From: Pseudosporangium ferrugineum
GTDB taxonomy: Bacteria; Actinomycetota; Actinomycetes; Mycobacteriales; Micromonosporaceae
Assembly: GCF_003002065.1 (NCBI RefSeq)
Contig: NZ_PVZG01000001.1
Span: forward strand, 806,001 to 870,000
Length of the DNA: 64,000 bases
Direction: 5' to 3'
Shown: positions 35,199 through 44,176 of the stretch, piece by piece
Numbering within the stretch: position 1 is the first letter of the stretch
Layout: each line of letters opens with the position of its first letter
The notes under the pieces: model-generated
What the model was told of the DNA's origin: nothing
What the model saw: only the letters and a program-made list of their open reading frames with translations
The model's database searches: none
Program-made: the position numbers and the translations under genes

Positions 35199-35309
35199 CC
35201 CCTTCCTGCGTACCATCTGTCGGTCACGGGCCCGTGAAGATCGTTTGCGCGGGTGCGGCACAGTATCGGGTGTGAGCACTCCACCACGCACGGCACCGAC
35301 GGAGGAAGT

Positions 35310-36629
35310 TTGAGCACAGCCCAGCTCGACCGGGCGGCGCCCGCGGTGGCCCCGGCGCCGGGTGGGGTCCTGCACCGGGTCCGGCGCCTGCGCCACACCT
35401 CGCCGGGCCGCCTGCAGCTCATCCTCGCCGTGCTGCTCACGCTCGGCGCGCTGACCGGCCTCGTCGCCGGCATCACCGCCGCCGCGGCCCGCACCGGCAC
35501 CGACGACCTCGGCGAACGGGCCCAGCCGCTGCTGGTCGAGGCGGAGACGATCTACTCGGCCCTGGCCGACGCCGACACCACCGCCGCGCAGGCGTTCCTC
35601 GCCGGCGGCCTCGAACCGGCCGAGCTCACCCGCCGGTACGAGGCCGACCTGCACCGGGCCACCACGGCGCTCACGTCGGCGGCGCGGCGTACGGCACCGG
35701 GCGGCCCGGCCGCGGAGGCGATCAGCGCGCTCTCCGCCGACATCCCGCGCTACGCGGCCCTGGTGGCGAGCGCCCGCGCGAACAACCGCCAGGGGCTGCC
35801 GGTCGGCGCCTCGTACCTGTCCACCGCCTCGCGGCTGAGCCGGGAGTCGCTGCAGCCGCAGGCGCAGGCGCTGTTCCGCAGCGCCCAGCGGGAGGTGGAC
35901 GCCGGCTACTCCGACGCCCGCAGCTCGTGGTGGACGGCGCTGCTGGTGGTGCTCCTGCTGACCCTGCTCGTGACGCTCCTGCTCGCCCAGCGCCACCTCA
36001 GCCGCGCCACCCGCCGTACGTTCAACCTCCCGCTGCTCGCCGCCACCGGGGTGACCCTGCTGCTCGCCCTGACCACCGCGGCGGTCCTCGCCGGCCAGCG
36101 GGCCCGCCTGGCGGACGCCAGAACGGACGGCTCGCGCCCGGTCGCGATGCTCGCCGAGGCGCGGATCCTGGCGCTGCGGGAACGCGGCGACGAGGCGCTG
36201 ACGCTCGCGGCGCGGGCCGGCGAGGGCGCGCAGGAGAAGGACTTCGACGAGACCTCGCGGCAGCTCACCGGCCTGCTCGCCGACATTCGCCGGCAGTCGG
36301 GCGCCGCCACCTCGGCCGCCGTCACGGCCGCCACCGAGGGACACCGGGACTACGTCGCCGCCCACGACGAGGTGCGCGCCCTGGACAACTCCGGCCGGTA
36401 CGACGACGCGGTCGAGCTGGCCATCGGCGAGCCGACGACGCGCACCTTCACCGTGCTCACCGACGGCCTCGGCCGGGGCCTGGAGGACCGCAAGGCCGAC
36501 TTCACCCGCGAGATCGACGACGCCGGCCGCGGGCTGGGCTCGCTCACCGTGCTCGGCCCGCTGCTCGCGCTGGTGCTCTGCGTCCTGGCCGCCGCCGGCA
36601 TCCGCGCCCGCCTCGAGGAGTACCGCTGA
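35310..36629 (+). CDS. glnX: GlnX-like transmembrane signal relay protein
   Basis: Four-helix membrane protein of 439 residues with the order helix, extracellular helical bundle, helix, helix, extracellular bundle, helix (about 35-60, 208-228, 240-262 and 412-432). Both outside bundles are rich in Ala, Glu and Arg heptads. This is the layout of mycobacterial GlnX, which relays amino-acid binding by lipoprotein GlnH to the kinase PknG. The start is TTG 35310, directly after GGAGGA; a GTG at 35253 is the alternative. The stop overlaps the next gene, GlnH, and PknG lies two genes further on, which supports the identification. It heads a seven-gene operon. Confidence 0.85.
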   Translation: MSTAQLDRAAPAVAPAPGGVLHRVRRLRHTSPGRLQLILAVLLTLGALTGLVAGITAAAARTGTDDLGERAQPLLVEAETIYSALADADTTAAQAFLAGGLEPAELTRRYEADLHRATTALTSAARRTAPGGPAAEAISALSADIPRYAALVASARANNRQGLPVGASYLSTASRLSRESLQPQAQALFRSAQREVDAGYSDARSSWWTALLVVLLLTLLVTLLLAQRHLSRATRRTFNLPLLAATGVTLLLALTTAAVLAGQRARLADARTDGSRPVAMLAEARILALRERGDEALTLAARAGEGAQEKDFDETSRQLTGLLADIRRQSGAATSAAVTAATEGHRDYVAAHDEVRALDNSGRYDDAVELAIGEPTTRTFTVLTDGLGRGLEDRKADFTREIDDAGRGLGSLTVLGPLLALVLCVLAAAGIRARLEEYR

Positions 36630-37585
36630 TGCGCATCCGTGCCGCCGCCGTCGCCGCCGTGCTGACCGTGCTCGCCGCCGCCGGCTGCTCCGGCGACTCC
36701 ACGCCGCTGGCCCGTCCGGCCGGCCCGTCCGCCGAGGCGCCGGCGCCCGCCGGGCCGGCGACGGCACCGGACACGTCGTGCCGGCCGCGCGCCAGCCTGC
36801 GGCCCCCGGCCACCCTGCCCGAGCCCGGGAAGATGCCGGCGGGCAGCTACATGCGCACGATCCAGGACCGCGGCCGGCTCGTCCTCGGCACCGGCCAGGA
36901 CCTGCTGCTGTTCAGCTCCCGCAACCCGTTCACCGGCCGGATCGAGGGCTTCGACGTGGACATGGGCCGGCAGATCGCCGACGCCATCTTCGGCGACCCG
37001 GACAAGATCCAGATCAAGGTGATCCCGTACGACAAGCGCATCAGCTCGGCCCACGACGGCTCCGTCGACCTGGTCGCCAACACACTGACCGCGAATTGCG
37101 CGCGGTGGAAGGACGTCGACTTCTCGACCATCTACTACGACGCCGCCAAGAGGGTCCTCGTCTCCAGCACGTCGAAGGCACGCGGCATGGGCGACCTCGG
37201 CGGCAGGAAGGTCTGCGCGGCCCGCGGCTCGACCTCCTACGACGGCATCGTCTCCGCGGCCAGCAAGCCGGTGCCGGTGGCCCGGGACACCTTCGGCGAC
37301 TGCCTCGTGGCGTTCCAGCAGAACGAGGTCGACGCCATCTCCACCGACGACGCCATCCTCGCCGGCCTCGCCGCGCAGGACCCGTTCGTGGAGGTCGTCG
37401 GCGAGCCCCTGTCCCAGGAGCCGTACGCCATGGCGGTCTCCAAGGAGCACCCGGAGTTCACCCGCTTCGTCAACGCCGTGCTGGCGAGGAACCGGGCGAA
37501 CGGCACCTGGAAGCGCACGTACGAGCGGTGGCTGCCCGACCTCGGCGCGGCGCCGAAGCCGCCCGCGGCGGAGTACCGGGACTGA
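36629..37585 (+). CDS. glnH: GlnH-like amino-acid-binding lipoprotein
   Basis: Periplasmic-binding-protein family 3 lipoprotein of 318 residues. The lipobox LAAAGC places the lipidated cysteine at about residue 20, followed by a Pro/Ala-rich tether. Binding-domain landmarks are the IEGFDVDMGRQIADA segment, VDLVANTLTANCARW, and KVCAARGSTSYDGI; the family binds Glu, Gln or Asp. No ABC permease follows. In Mycobacterium the orthologue senses aspartate/glutamate and signals through GlnX to PknG; the gene order here fits that use. The ATG overlaps the glnX stop (TGATG). Confidence 0.92.
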   Translation: MRIRAAAVAAVLTVLAAAGCSGDSTPLARPAGPSAEAPAPAGPATAPDTSCRPRASLRPPATLPEPGKMPAGSYMRTIQDRGRLVLGTGQDLLLFSSRNPFTGRIEGFDVDMGRQIADAIFGDPDKIQIKVIPYDKRISSAHDGSVDLVANTLTANCARWKDVDFSTIYYDAAKRVLVSSTSKARGMGDLGGRKVCAARGSTSYDGIVSAASKPVPVARDTFGDCLVAFQQNEVDAISTDDAILAGLAAQDPFVEVVGEPLSQEPYAMAVSKEHPEFTRFVNAVLARNRANGTWKRTYERWLPDLGAAPKPPAAEYRD

Positions 37586-37586
37586 G

Positions 37587-38771
37587 ATGACCGCACCGTT
37601 CACCGGGCTGCTCGCCCGCGCCGACGCCGAGCTGGCCCGGCTCGAGACCGCCGTCGCGGCGGTCGCGGCCAACCTGGTCGACCTCGACGACAACAGCGCC
37701 CGCAAGGACCTCGACAAGGGCCCGCTGACCGGCGCCACCGCCGCCGCGTGGGCCGACGCGACCGCCGCGCTGACCCAGCTGTGGGACGGCTACGGGATGC
37801 TGACCGCGCTGATCACCTCGGCGCGGGCCACCCGGGGGCAGCGGCGGCTCAGCGACGCCGAGCGGTCGGCGTACATCGACCAGGTGCTCGGCCGGTCGAT
37901 CACGCTGTCCACCGCGACCGTGCCCCTCGCCCAGCGCGGCCTGCTCGGCGCCGGGAAGGTCACCACGACGTGCTCCCCCGCCGAGCTGCTGTCGGCGATG
38001 GAGGCCGCCTTCGCCACGGCGGTGGACGTGGCCACCCGGGCCGGCGACGTGTGGCACCGGCTGATGCCCGCCGCCGCGGACGCCGCCGCCCGCATCGCCC
38101 ACCTGCGGACGCTGACCGGCTCCCCCACGCTCGACGAGGCCGACCGGCGGCTCGGCGACTTCACCGCGCTGCTCGCCGCCGACCCGCTGAGCTGCGACGA
38201 GCGGGCGCTGGACGCCGTACGCACGCTCGCCGACCGGGCCGACGCCGAACGCACCTCCGCCACCGAGCTGCGGGAGGCGCTGCGGCAGCGGCTCACCGAC
38301 GCGCACACGCTCGCCGACCGCCTGGCCGCCGCCGCACGCACCGCCGCCGCCGCCGAGGAGTCCGCCGCCGGGCGGTTCCCCGGCCCGGCCGTCGCCACCG
38401 TCGGCGGGCCCGACCTGCGACCCGACCTCGCCGCGATCGACGCCCTCGCGGCGGCCGGCCAGTGGGCGCTGATCAGCCCGCGGCTCGCCGCCTGGACCCG
38501 GGCCGCCCGGGAACGGCTCGCGGCCCTGGAGTCGGCCGCCGCGCGCAACTCGGCGCTGCTGTCGACCCGCAACGAGCTGCGGGGGCGGCTGGACGCGTAC
38601 CGGGCGAAGGCGGGCAGCCGTGGCCTGGCCGAGGACCCGGTGCTGGCCCCGCTCGCCGAGAGGGCCCGCGACTCGCTCTACACCGCGCCGTGCGACCTCG
38701 AGGCGGCGCGCGCCGCCGTGGCGGCGTACCAGGAAGCGGTCGCCGCATCGACCAGGGAGGGCCGGCCATGA
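37587..38771 (+). CDS. Unrecognised all-helical protein between GlnH and PknG
   Basis: Cytoplasmic protein of 394 residues with no signal peptide or membrane helix. It is nearly all helical, with Ala/Leu/Arg/Glu heptads suggesting coiled coils at about residues 10-40, 200-265 and 300-345; one CSPAELL segment and a few lone cysteines are seen. I do not recognise a named domain. It begins one base after the glnH stop and its own stop overlaps the PknG start (ATGA), so it is made together with the signalling proteins. A scaffold or linker between the GlnX cytoplasmic face and PknG is a reasonable guess only. Confidence 0.8.
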   Translation: MTAPFTGLLARADAELARLETAVAAVAANLVDLDDNSARKDLDKGPLTGATAAAWADATAALTQLWDGYGMLTALITSARATRGQRRLSDAERSAYIDQVLGRSITLSTATVPLAQRGLLGAGKVTTTCSPAELLSAMEAAFATAVDVATRAGDVWHRLMPAAADAAARIAHLRTLTGSPTLDEADRRLGDFTALLAADPLSCDERALDAVRTLADRADAERTSATELREALRQRLTDAHTLADRLAAAARTAAAAEESAAGRFPGPAVATVGGPDLRPDLAAIDALAAAGQWALISPRLAAWTRAARERLAALESAAARNSALLSTRNELRGRLDAYRAKAGSRGLAEDPVLAPLAERARDSLYTAPCDLEAARAAVAAYQEAVAASTREGRP

Positions 38772-40945
38772 AGTGCCAGCGTGACTGTCCGGGCACCGTC
38801 CAGGACGGCTACTGCGACACCTGCGGGATGGCACCGCCGAAGGCGGACGCCACGACTCCCGCGCCGCGGGCCGCGACGGCACCGTCCGTGCGGACCTCGG
38901 CGCTCTCCACCCGTACGGGCGGCTCGGCGCGCACCGGCAGCGCCCGCACCGGCAGCCGGCGGCGGCGCTTCGGCGGCGGGCTGGTCGACGTGGCACCGCT
39001 GCCGCCCCGCGACCCGGCGACCGCCATCATGGCCGTCGCCGAGGTGCCCGAGGAGAAGCGGTACTGCGGCAAGTGCGGGAACCCCGTCGGCCGGGCCCGC
39101 GGCGACCGTCCCGGGCGTACGTCCGGCTTCTGCCCCTCCTGCGGCGAGGCCTTCAACTTCACCCCGAAGCTCGGCAAGGGCGACCTGGTCGGCGGCCAGT
39201 ACGAGGTCGTCGGCGCCCTCGCGCACGGCGGCCTGGGCTGGATCTACCTGGCGACGGACAAGAACGTCTCGGACCGCTGGGTGGTGCTCAAGGGCCTGCT
39301 GAACTCCGGCGACGAGGACGCGCTGGCCGCGGCGGTCGCCGAGCGGCGCTTCCTGGCCGAGGTCGAGCACCCCAACATCGTCAAGATCTACAACTTCGTC
39401 GAGCACGACGGCGCCGGCTACATCGTCATGGAGTACGTCGGCGGCGAATCGCTCAAGGGCATCCTCAAGGACCGGTGGTCGCTGCGCGGCGCTCCCGACC
39501 CGCTCCCCGTCGACCAGGCGCTCGCCTACGTCCTGGAGATCATGCCCGCCTTCGCCTACCTGCACGACCGCGGCCTGATCTTCTGCGACTTCAAGCCGGA
39601 CAACGTCATCCAGACCGGCGACCAGGTGAAACTCATCGACCTCGGCGGCGTGGTGCACATCGACGACCACGACGCCGCGCTGTACGGCACGGTCGGCTAC
39701 CAGGCGCCGGAGATGGCCCAGGCCGGCCCGTCCGTGCAGAGCGACCTCTACACGATCGGCCGCACCCTGGCCGTGCTGACCACCGACTTCCGCGGCTACC
39801 AGACCACCTTCAAGGACAGCCTGCCCGAGCCCGGCGAGTTCGCGGCCTACCGGGAGCACGAGTCGTTCCACCGGCTGCTGCTGCGCGCCACCCGCACCGA
39901 CCCCGCCGAGCGGTTCGTCGACGCCGGCGAGATGACCGAGCAGATGCTCGGGGTGCTGCGCGAGGTGCTGGCGGCCGGCGGGGAGCCGCACCCCACCACG
40001 TCCCGGTTGTTCACCGGCGAGCTGCGGACGGACGCGCGCAGCGACGAGCCGCAGTGGCGCTTCCTGCCCTCGCCCATGATCGACCTCACCGACCCGGCCG
40101 CCGCGTTCCTGGCCTCGGTGACCGTCACCGACCCCCGCGAGGTGCTGACCCTGCTCGGCAAGGCGCCCGAGCACACGATCGAGGTGCGGTTGCGGGCGCT
40201 GCGGGCGTACATCGACCTCGGGGCGGACGCGCACGCCGAGGCGGTACGGCTGCGGGACTCGCTCGCCGGTTCCTTCCCCGGCGACTGGCGGATCGCCTGG
40301 TACGACGGGGTGCTCGCGCTCTCCTCCGGCGACCTGCGGCGCGCCCGGGAGCAGTTCGACGCCGTCTTCTCCGCGCTGCCCGGCGAACTGGCGCCCAAGC
40401 TCGCGCTGGGGCTCAGCCTCGAACTCGCCGGCCAGCACGCCGAGGCGGCCCGGTACTACGACGTGGTGAGCCGCACGGATCCGGCGTACACCACCGCCGC
40501 GGCGGGGCTGGCCCGGTGCCGGCTGGCCGCCGGGGACCGCGACGGGGCTGTGGAGGCGTACAACCGGGTGCCGGGCACGTCGGCCGCGTACCGGAGCTCC
40601 CAGGTCGGCGCGGTCCGCGCGCTGGTCCGGCCGCACCCGGCGGCACCGGCCGCGGTGACCGCGCTCGCCGCCGCGGCGGCCCTGCTGGACCGGCTCGAGA
40701 TGGAGGCCGCCCAGCTCGCCGCCCTCCGCGCCGAACTGCTGGAACAGGCGCTCACCGCGCTGCGCGCCGGCACCCCCGTCCCCGTCGCCGTGCTGGGCAC
40801 CCCCGGCGACGGCGTCGCGCCCGAGCGGGAGCTACGGTTCGCGCTCGAGGGCGCGTACCGGGAAATGGCCCGGGCCGCCCACGGCCCGGAGAAGATCCGG
40901 CTCGTCGACCTTGCCAACGCCTCCCGACCGAGGACCCGCACATGA
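38768..40945 (+). CDS. pknG: PknG-type serine/threonine protein kinase
   Basis: Soluble kinase of 725 residues with the full PknG order. An N-terminal zinc ribbon (Cys 3, 7, 16, 19; DGYCDTCG) and a Thr/Arg-rich linker precede a rubredoxin-like domain (Cys 100, 103, 122, 125). The kinase domain (~144-400) has the PknG-type loop AHGGLGWIYLA, catalytic Lys175, IFCDFKPDNV in place of HRD, and IDLGG in place of DFG. A TPR-rich C-terminal half follows. In mycobacteria PknG phosphorylates the FHA protein GarA and so controls glutamate metabolism. Here a phosphatase and an FHA protein are encoded downstream. Start and stop both overlap neighbours by four bases. Confidence 0.94.
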   Translation: MKCQRDCPGTVQDGYCDTCGMAPPKADATTPAPRAATAPSVRTSALSTRTGGSARTGSARTGSRRRRFGGGLVDVAPLPPRDPATAIMAVAEVPEEKRYCGKCGNPVGRARGDRPGRTSGFCPSCGEAFNFTPKLGKGDLVGGQYEVVGALAHGGLGWIYLATDKNVSDRWVVLKGLLNSGDEDALAAAVAERRFLAEVEHPNIVKIYNFVEHDGAGYIVMEYVGGESLKGILKDRWSLRGAPDPLPVDQALAYVLEIMPAFAYLHDRGLIFCDFKPDNVIQTGDQVKLIDLGGVVHIDDHDAALYGTVGYQAPEMAQAGPSVQSDLYTIGRTLAVLTTDFRGYQTTFKDSLPEPGEFAAYREHESFHRLLLRATRTDPAERFVDAGEMTEQMLGVLREVLAAGGEPHPTTSRLFTGELRTDARSDEPQWRFLPSPMIDLTDPAAAFLASVTVTDPREVLTLLGKAPEHTIEVRLRALRAYIDLGADAHAEAVRLRDSLAGSFPGDWRIAWYDGVLALSSGDLRRAREQFDAVFSALPGELAPKLALGLSLELAGQHAEAARYYDVVSRTDPAYTTAAAGLARCRLAAGDRDGAVEAYNRVPGTSAAYRSSQVGAVRALVRPHPAAPAAVTALAAAAALLDRLEMEAAQLAALRAELLEQALTALRAGTPVPVAVLGTPGDGVAPERELRFALEGAYREMARAAHGPEKIRLVDLANASRPRTRT

Positions 40946-41904
40946 CCGTCACCGACGACTGCGCCTCGTGCGCCGACGAGCGCGCCGCCGGCGCCGCGTT
41001 CTGCGAGAACTGCGGCAGGGCCCTCGCCGGCGGCGCCGAGCCCGCGGCCGGCACGGACTGCCCCGCCTGCGACTCCACCGGTACGGTCGGCGCGGACGGC
41101 TACTGCGGCAACTGCGGCATGCTCGCCGTCCGCCCCCGCGACCACGCCGAGATCGACGCCGGTGAGGTGGCGGGCGCGGCGACCGACCGGGGGCTGCGCC
41201 ACCACCGCAACGAGGACGCGATGTGGCTGGCCACGCGCGGCACCGACGTGGACGCGGTGGTGTGCGACGGGGTCTCGGCCTCGTTCGACCCCGACGTCGC
41301 CTCCGAGGTGGCCGCCGAGGCCGCGGGCAAGGTCCTGGCCGCCGCGACCGGCGACCTCGCCGAGCACGTCGCCGCCGCCATCACCGCGGCCGCCGAGGCG
41401 GTGGCCGCCCTCGCGGGCATCGGCGATCCGCGCCGGGCGGCGTCCAACCCGGCCTGCACGATCGTCGCCGCCTGCGTCCGGGACGAGCGGATCGCGTACG
41501 GCTGGGTCGGCGACAGCCGCGCGTACCGCATCCCGCCGGAGGGCGACGCCGAGCAGCTCACCGAGGACGACTCCTGGGCCACCCACGCGATCGCCTTCGG
41601 GGTGGAGCCGCAGGTGGCCTGGAACGACCCCAAGGCGCACGCCATCACCGCGTGGCTCGGCGCCGACGCGGGCCCGGTCCGCCCCCGCACCGCGACGCTG
41701 GAGGGCGGGCAGCCGGGCCTTCTCGTGCTCTGCAGCGACGGGCTGTGGAACTACCTGACCGAACCGGCCGCGTTCGCCGGGACCGTGCGCCGCGCCGTAC
41801 GCGAAGCACCGGACCTGGTCTCCGCCGCCCGGGCCCTGACCGCGTTCGCCAACGAGCAGGGTGGCGCGGACAACACCACCGTCGTCCTCGTACCGATCAA
41901 CTAG
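40942..41904 (+). CDS. PP2C-type protein phosphatase with double zinc ribbon
   Basis: Metal-dependent Ser/Thr phosphatase of 320 residues. Two zinc ribbons open the protein (Cys 7, 10, 21, 24 and Cys 40, 43, 55, 58; the second contains DGYCGNCG). The PP2C domain follows with RGLRHHRNEDAM, VVCDGVSASFDPD, YGWVGDSRAYR, LLVLCSDGLWNY and GGADNTTVVLV, which supply the usual metal-binding aspartates. Its ATG overlaps the pknG stop. It is the obvious candidate to reverse PknG phosphorylation; the ribbon resembles the first ribbon of PknG, hinting at a shared docking site. Confidence 0.93.
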   Translation: MTVTDDCASCADERAAGAAFCENCGRALAGGAEPAAGTDCPACDSTGTVGADGYCGNCGMLAVRPRDHAEIDAGEVAGAATDRGLRHHRNEDAMWLATRGTDVDAVVCDGVSASFDPDVASEVAAEAAGKVLAAATGDLAEHVAAAITAAAEAVAALAGIGDPRRAASNPACTIVAACVRDERIAYGWVGDSRAYRIPPEGDAEQLTEDDSWATHAIAFGVEPQVAWNDPKAHAITAWLGADAGPVRPRTATLEGGQPGLLVLCSDGLWNYLTEPAAFAGTVRRAVREAPDLVSAARALTAFANEQGGADNTTVVLVPIN

Positions 41905-41913
41905 GGAGAGCCC

Positions 41914-43179
41914 ATGGCATACACCGCCGAGGCGTTCCAGAACGAGTTCCTCGCTTTGGGCGCGACCGAGGTCAACGCGATCGTCACCGTGACGTCGTCC
42001 GGCGCGGAGGGCGGACGGCGCACGGCCGGGGCGACCGAGATCATCATCGTGGACTGCTCCGGTTCCATGCAGGCCGAGGGCCGGATGGTCGCCGCCCGCC
42101 AGGCCGCCAAGGCCGCGGTGAACTGCATCGACGACGGCGTCCGCTTCGCCATCATCGCCGGCGTCAGCACCGCCCAGCAGCTCTTCCCCGCCCCCGGCCA
42201 GCTCGCCGTGGCGACCCCGGAGATCCGCGCCCAGGCGGTCGGCGCCATCGACCGGCTCCAGGCCAACGGCGGTACGGCCATGGGCGCCTGGCTCAAGCTC
42301 GCCCACCAGCTGTTCGCCCAGCGCCCCGGCGACATCCAGCACGCGATCCTGCTCACCGACGGCGAGAACGGCGAGTACCGCGGCTACCTCGAGAACGTGC
42401 TCCAGGAGATCGGCGGCTCGTTCACCTGCGACTGCCGCGGCATCGGCACCAGCTGGCAGGTCTCCGAGCTGCGCAAGATCGCCACCGCGATGCTCGGCTC
42501 GGTCGACATCGTGGCCCGCCCGCAGGACCTCGCCGCGGCGTTCGAGCAGATGATGACCGCGGCGATGGGCAAGACCAGCGCCGACGTGCAGCTCAAGGTG
42601 TGGACCCCGGTGAACTCCACGGTCCGCTTCGTCAAGCAGGTCGAACCCCAGGTCACCGACCTGACGGGCAAGCGTACGGAGGACGGCCCCCGCGCCGGCC
42701 GCTACCCGCTGGGGGCCTGGGGCTCGGAGAGCCGCGACTACCACGTGTGCATCGACGTGACCGCGGGCGCGGCCGGCGACGAGATGCTCGCGGCGCGGGT
42801 GTCCGTCGTGGAGGGTGAGACCGTGCACGCCCAGTGCCTGGTCCGTGCGGTGTGGACGGACGACGCGGCGCTGTCCACCCGGATCAACCGGCAGGTCGCC
42901 CACTACACCGGGCAGGCCGAGCTCGCCGACGCCATCCAGGCCGGGATCGAGGCCCGCAAGGCCGGCGACGACCGTACGGCCACCCTCAAGTTCGGCCGCG
43001 CGGCCCAGCTCGCCCACGAGAGCGGCAACAAGGCGACGGAGGAACTGCTGGCCACGGTCGTCGAGATCGAGGACGCGGCGACGGGCACCGTACGCCTGCG
43101 CCGCAAGGTGGACGCGGCCGACGAGATGGCCCTGGACACCCGCTCGACCAAGACCGTACGGGTGGGACGGGCGCAGTGA
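41914..43179 (+). CDS. VWA-domain protein of the PknG operon
   Basis: Protein of 421 residues without signal peptide or membrane helix. The von Willebrand A domain (~35-215) has a complete MIDAS site: IVDCSGSMQ, a Thr in NGGTAMGAW, and ILLTDGENGEY. A beta-rich middle (~220-310) and a helical end (~315-421) follow, as in other actinobacterial VWA proteins that assemble partners. It probably binds a metal-dependent partner in the signalling complex. ATG 41914 has an AGGGAGA site nine bases after the phosphatase stop; its stop overlaps the FHA gene (GTGA). Confidence 0.9.
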   Translation: MAYTAEAFQNEFLALGATEVNAIVTVTSSGAEGGRRTAGATEIIIVDCSGSMQAEGRMVAARQAAKAAVNCIDDGVRFAIIAGVSTAQQLFPAPGQLAVATPEIRAQAVGAIDRLQANGGTAMGAWLKLAHQLFAQRPGDIQHAILLTDGENGEYRGYLENVLQEIGGSFTCDCRGIGTSWQVSELRKIATAMLGSVDIVARPQDLAAAFEQMMTAAMGKTSADVQLKVWTPVNSTVRFVKQVEPQVTDLTGKRTEDGPRAGRYPLGAWGSESRDYHVCIDVTAGAAGDEMLAARVSVVEGETVHAQCLVRAVWTDDAALSTRINRQVAHYTGQAELADAIQAGIEARKAGDDRTATLKFGRAAQLAHESGNKATEELLATVVEIEDAATGTVRLRRKVDAADEMALDTRSTKTVRVGRAQ

Positions 43180-43892
43180 GCACGTACGCCTGCCCGAAGG
43201 GTCACGCCTCCACCACCGACGACTTCTGCGACACGTGCGGCGCGAAGATAGCCGGTGCCGCCCTGCCGCCTCCGACCGGCGCCGCATCGGCTCCGTCGCT
43301 GTCGCCCCCGACCGGCGCCGCGCCGGCTCCCGGGCTGTCGGCCCCGGCCGACGCCGCGGCGGCACCCACCGCCGGCTCCTGCCCGCACTGCGGCGCCCCG
43401 CACCCCGGGACCGGCCGCTTCTGCGAGGACTGCGGCTTCGACCACCACACCGGCAAGATCCCGGTCCTGACGACCCCGCCGGCGTCCCCGGCCCCGGCGG
43501 CCCCCGCGGCGGCATGGACGGCAACAATCGCGGCGGACCGCGAATACTACGACGCCAACGCGGTCGAGGGCGCCGACTTCCCGGCGGACCCGAGAACCCG
43601 CACGATCACCCTCCCCCCACCTCAGCTCCGCATCGGCCGCCGCAGCACCTCGAAGGGCACCGACCCGGAGATCGACCTCGCCGACGACGACCCGGGCGTC
43701 TCCCACAGCCACGCCCTCCTCACCTTCAGCGTCGACGGGGTATGGCTTCTGTCGGACCTGGGCTCGACCAACGGCACCTACCTGAACGACGAACAAAAAC
43801 CCCTGACGGCAGGCCAGACCCGCCCCCTCACCAACGGCGACCGTGTCCACGTCGGCGCCTGGACCACCATCACGGTCCACGCCCCGTCATAA
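43176..43892 (+). CDS. Zinc-ribbon FHA-domain protein, possible PknG effector
   Basis: Protein of 238 residues, last gene of the GlnX-PknG operon. An N-terminal zinc ribbon (Cys 6, 18, 21) and a second ribbon (SCPHCG, CEDCGF) flank a linker made of repeats of the type PPTGAAxAPxL. The C-terminal ~90 residues form an FHA domain with LRIGRR, GVSHSHA and DLGSTNGTYLN, the phosphothreonine-binding loops. In mycobacteria PknG phosphorylates the FHA protein GarA; this protein could play that part, although no clear GarA-like phospho-motif is visible in its N-terminal region. GTG 43176 overlaps the VWA stop. Confidence 0.9.
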   Translation: MSTYACPKGHASTTDDFCDTCGAKIAGAALPPPTGAASAPSLSPPTGAAPAPGLSAPADAAAAPTAGSCPHCGAPHPGTGRFCEDCGFDHHTGKIPVLTTPPASPAPAAPAAAWTATIAADREYYDANAVEGADFPADPRTRTITLPPPQLRIGRRSTSKGTDPEIDLADDDPGVSHSHALLTFSVDGVWLLSDLGSTNGTYLNDEQKPLTAGQTRPLTNGDRVHVGAWTTITVHAPS

Positions 43893-43904
43893 CGCCGCCC
43901 CCTG

Positions 43905-44050
43905 CCCGTCCGCTGCCCCCTGCCCGCCCGCTGCCCGCCGGCGTCCGCCCGCCACCCTCTGCCCGCCGGCGTCCGCCCACCATCGCCCTCTGCCCGCCGG
44001 CGCCCGCCCACCACCGCCCCTCTGCCCGTCCGCCGTCCGCCGCCCGGCGG
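43905..44050. repeat. Imperfect ~30-bp tandem repeat after the FHA gene
   Basis: Copies of a unit like CTGCCCGCCGGCGTCCGCCC begin at about 43931, 43959, 43990 and 44022 (period 28-32), preceded by shorter partial copies. The gap 43893-44176 holds no gene that I can support; open frames through it reflect the repeat only. Confidence 0.8.
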
Positions 44051-44176
44051 CCGCGGCCGTCTGCCCGCGGCCTTGCTTTGCTGCCGGCCAGCCTCCACCC
44101 GGCCCGCCCTCTTCGCCCGGCCGTCGATCACCGTGCCGTCGAAGCCACGCCCGCCGCCGTGTGCCATCCTCAAGCC

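Noticed and set aside
33462-36767. 1101-codon minus-strand open frame across the acyl-CoA synthetase and GlnX genes
   Set aside because: It crosses two genes and a perfect terminator hairpin, with composition typical of a shadow frame.
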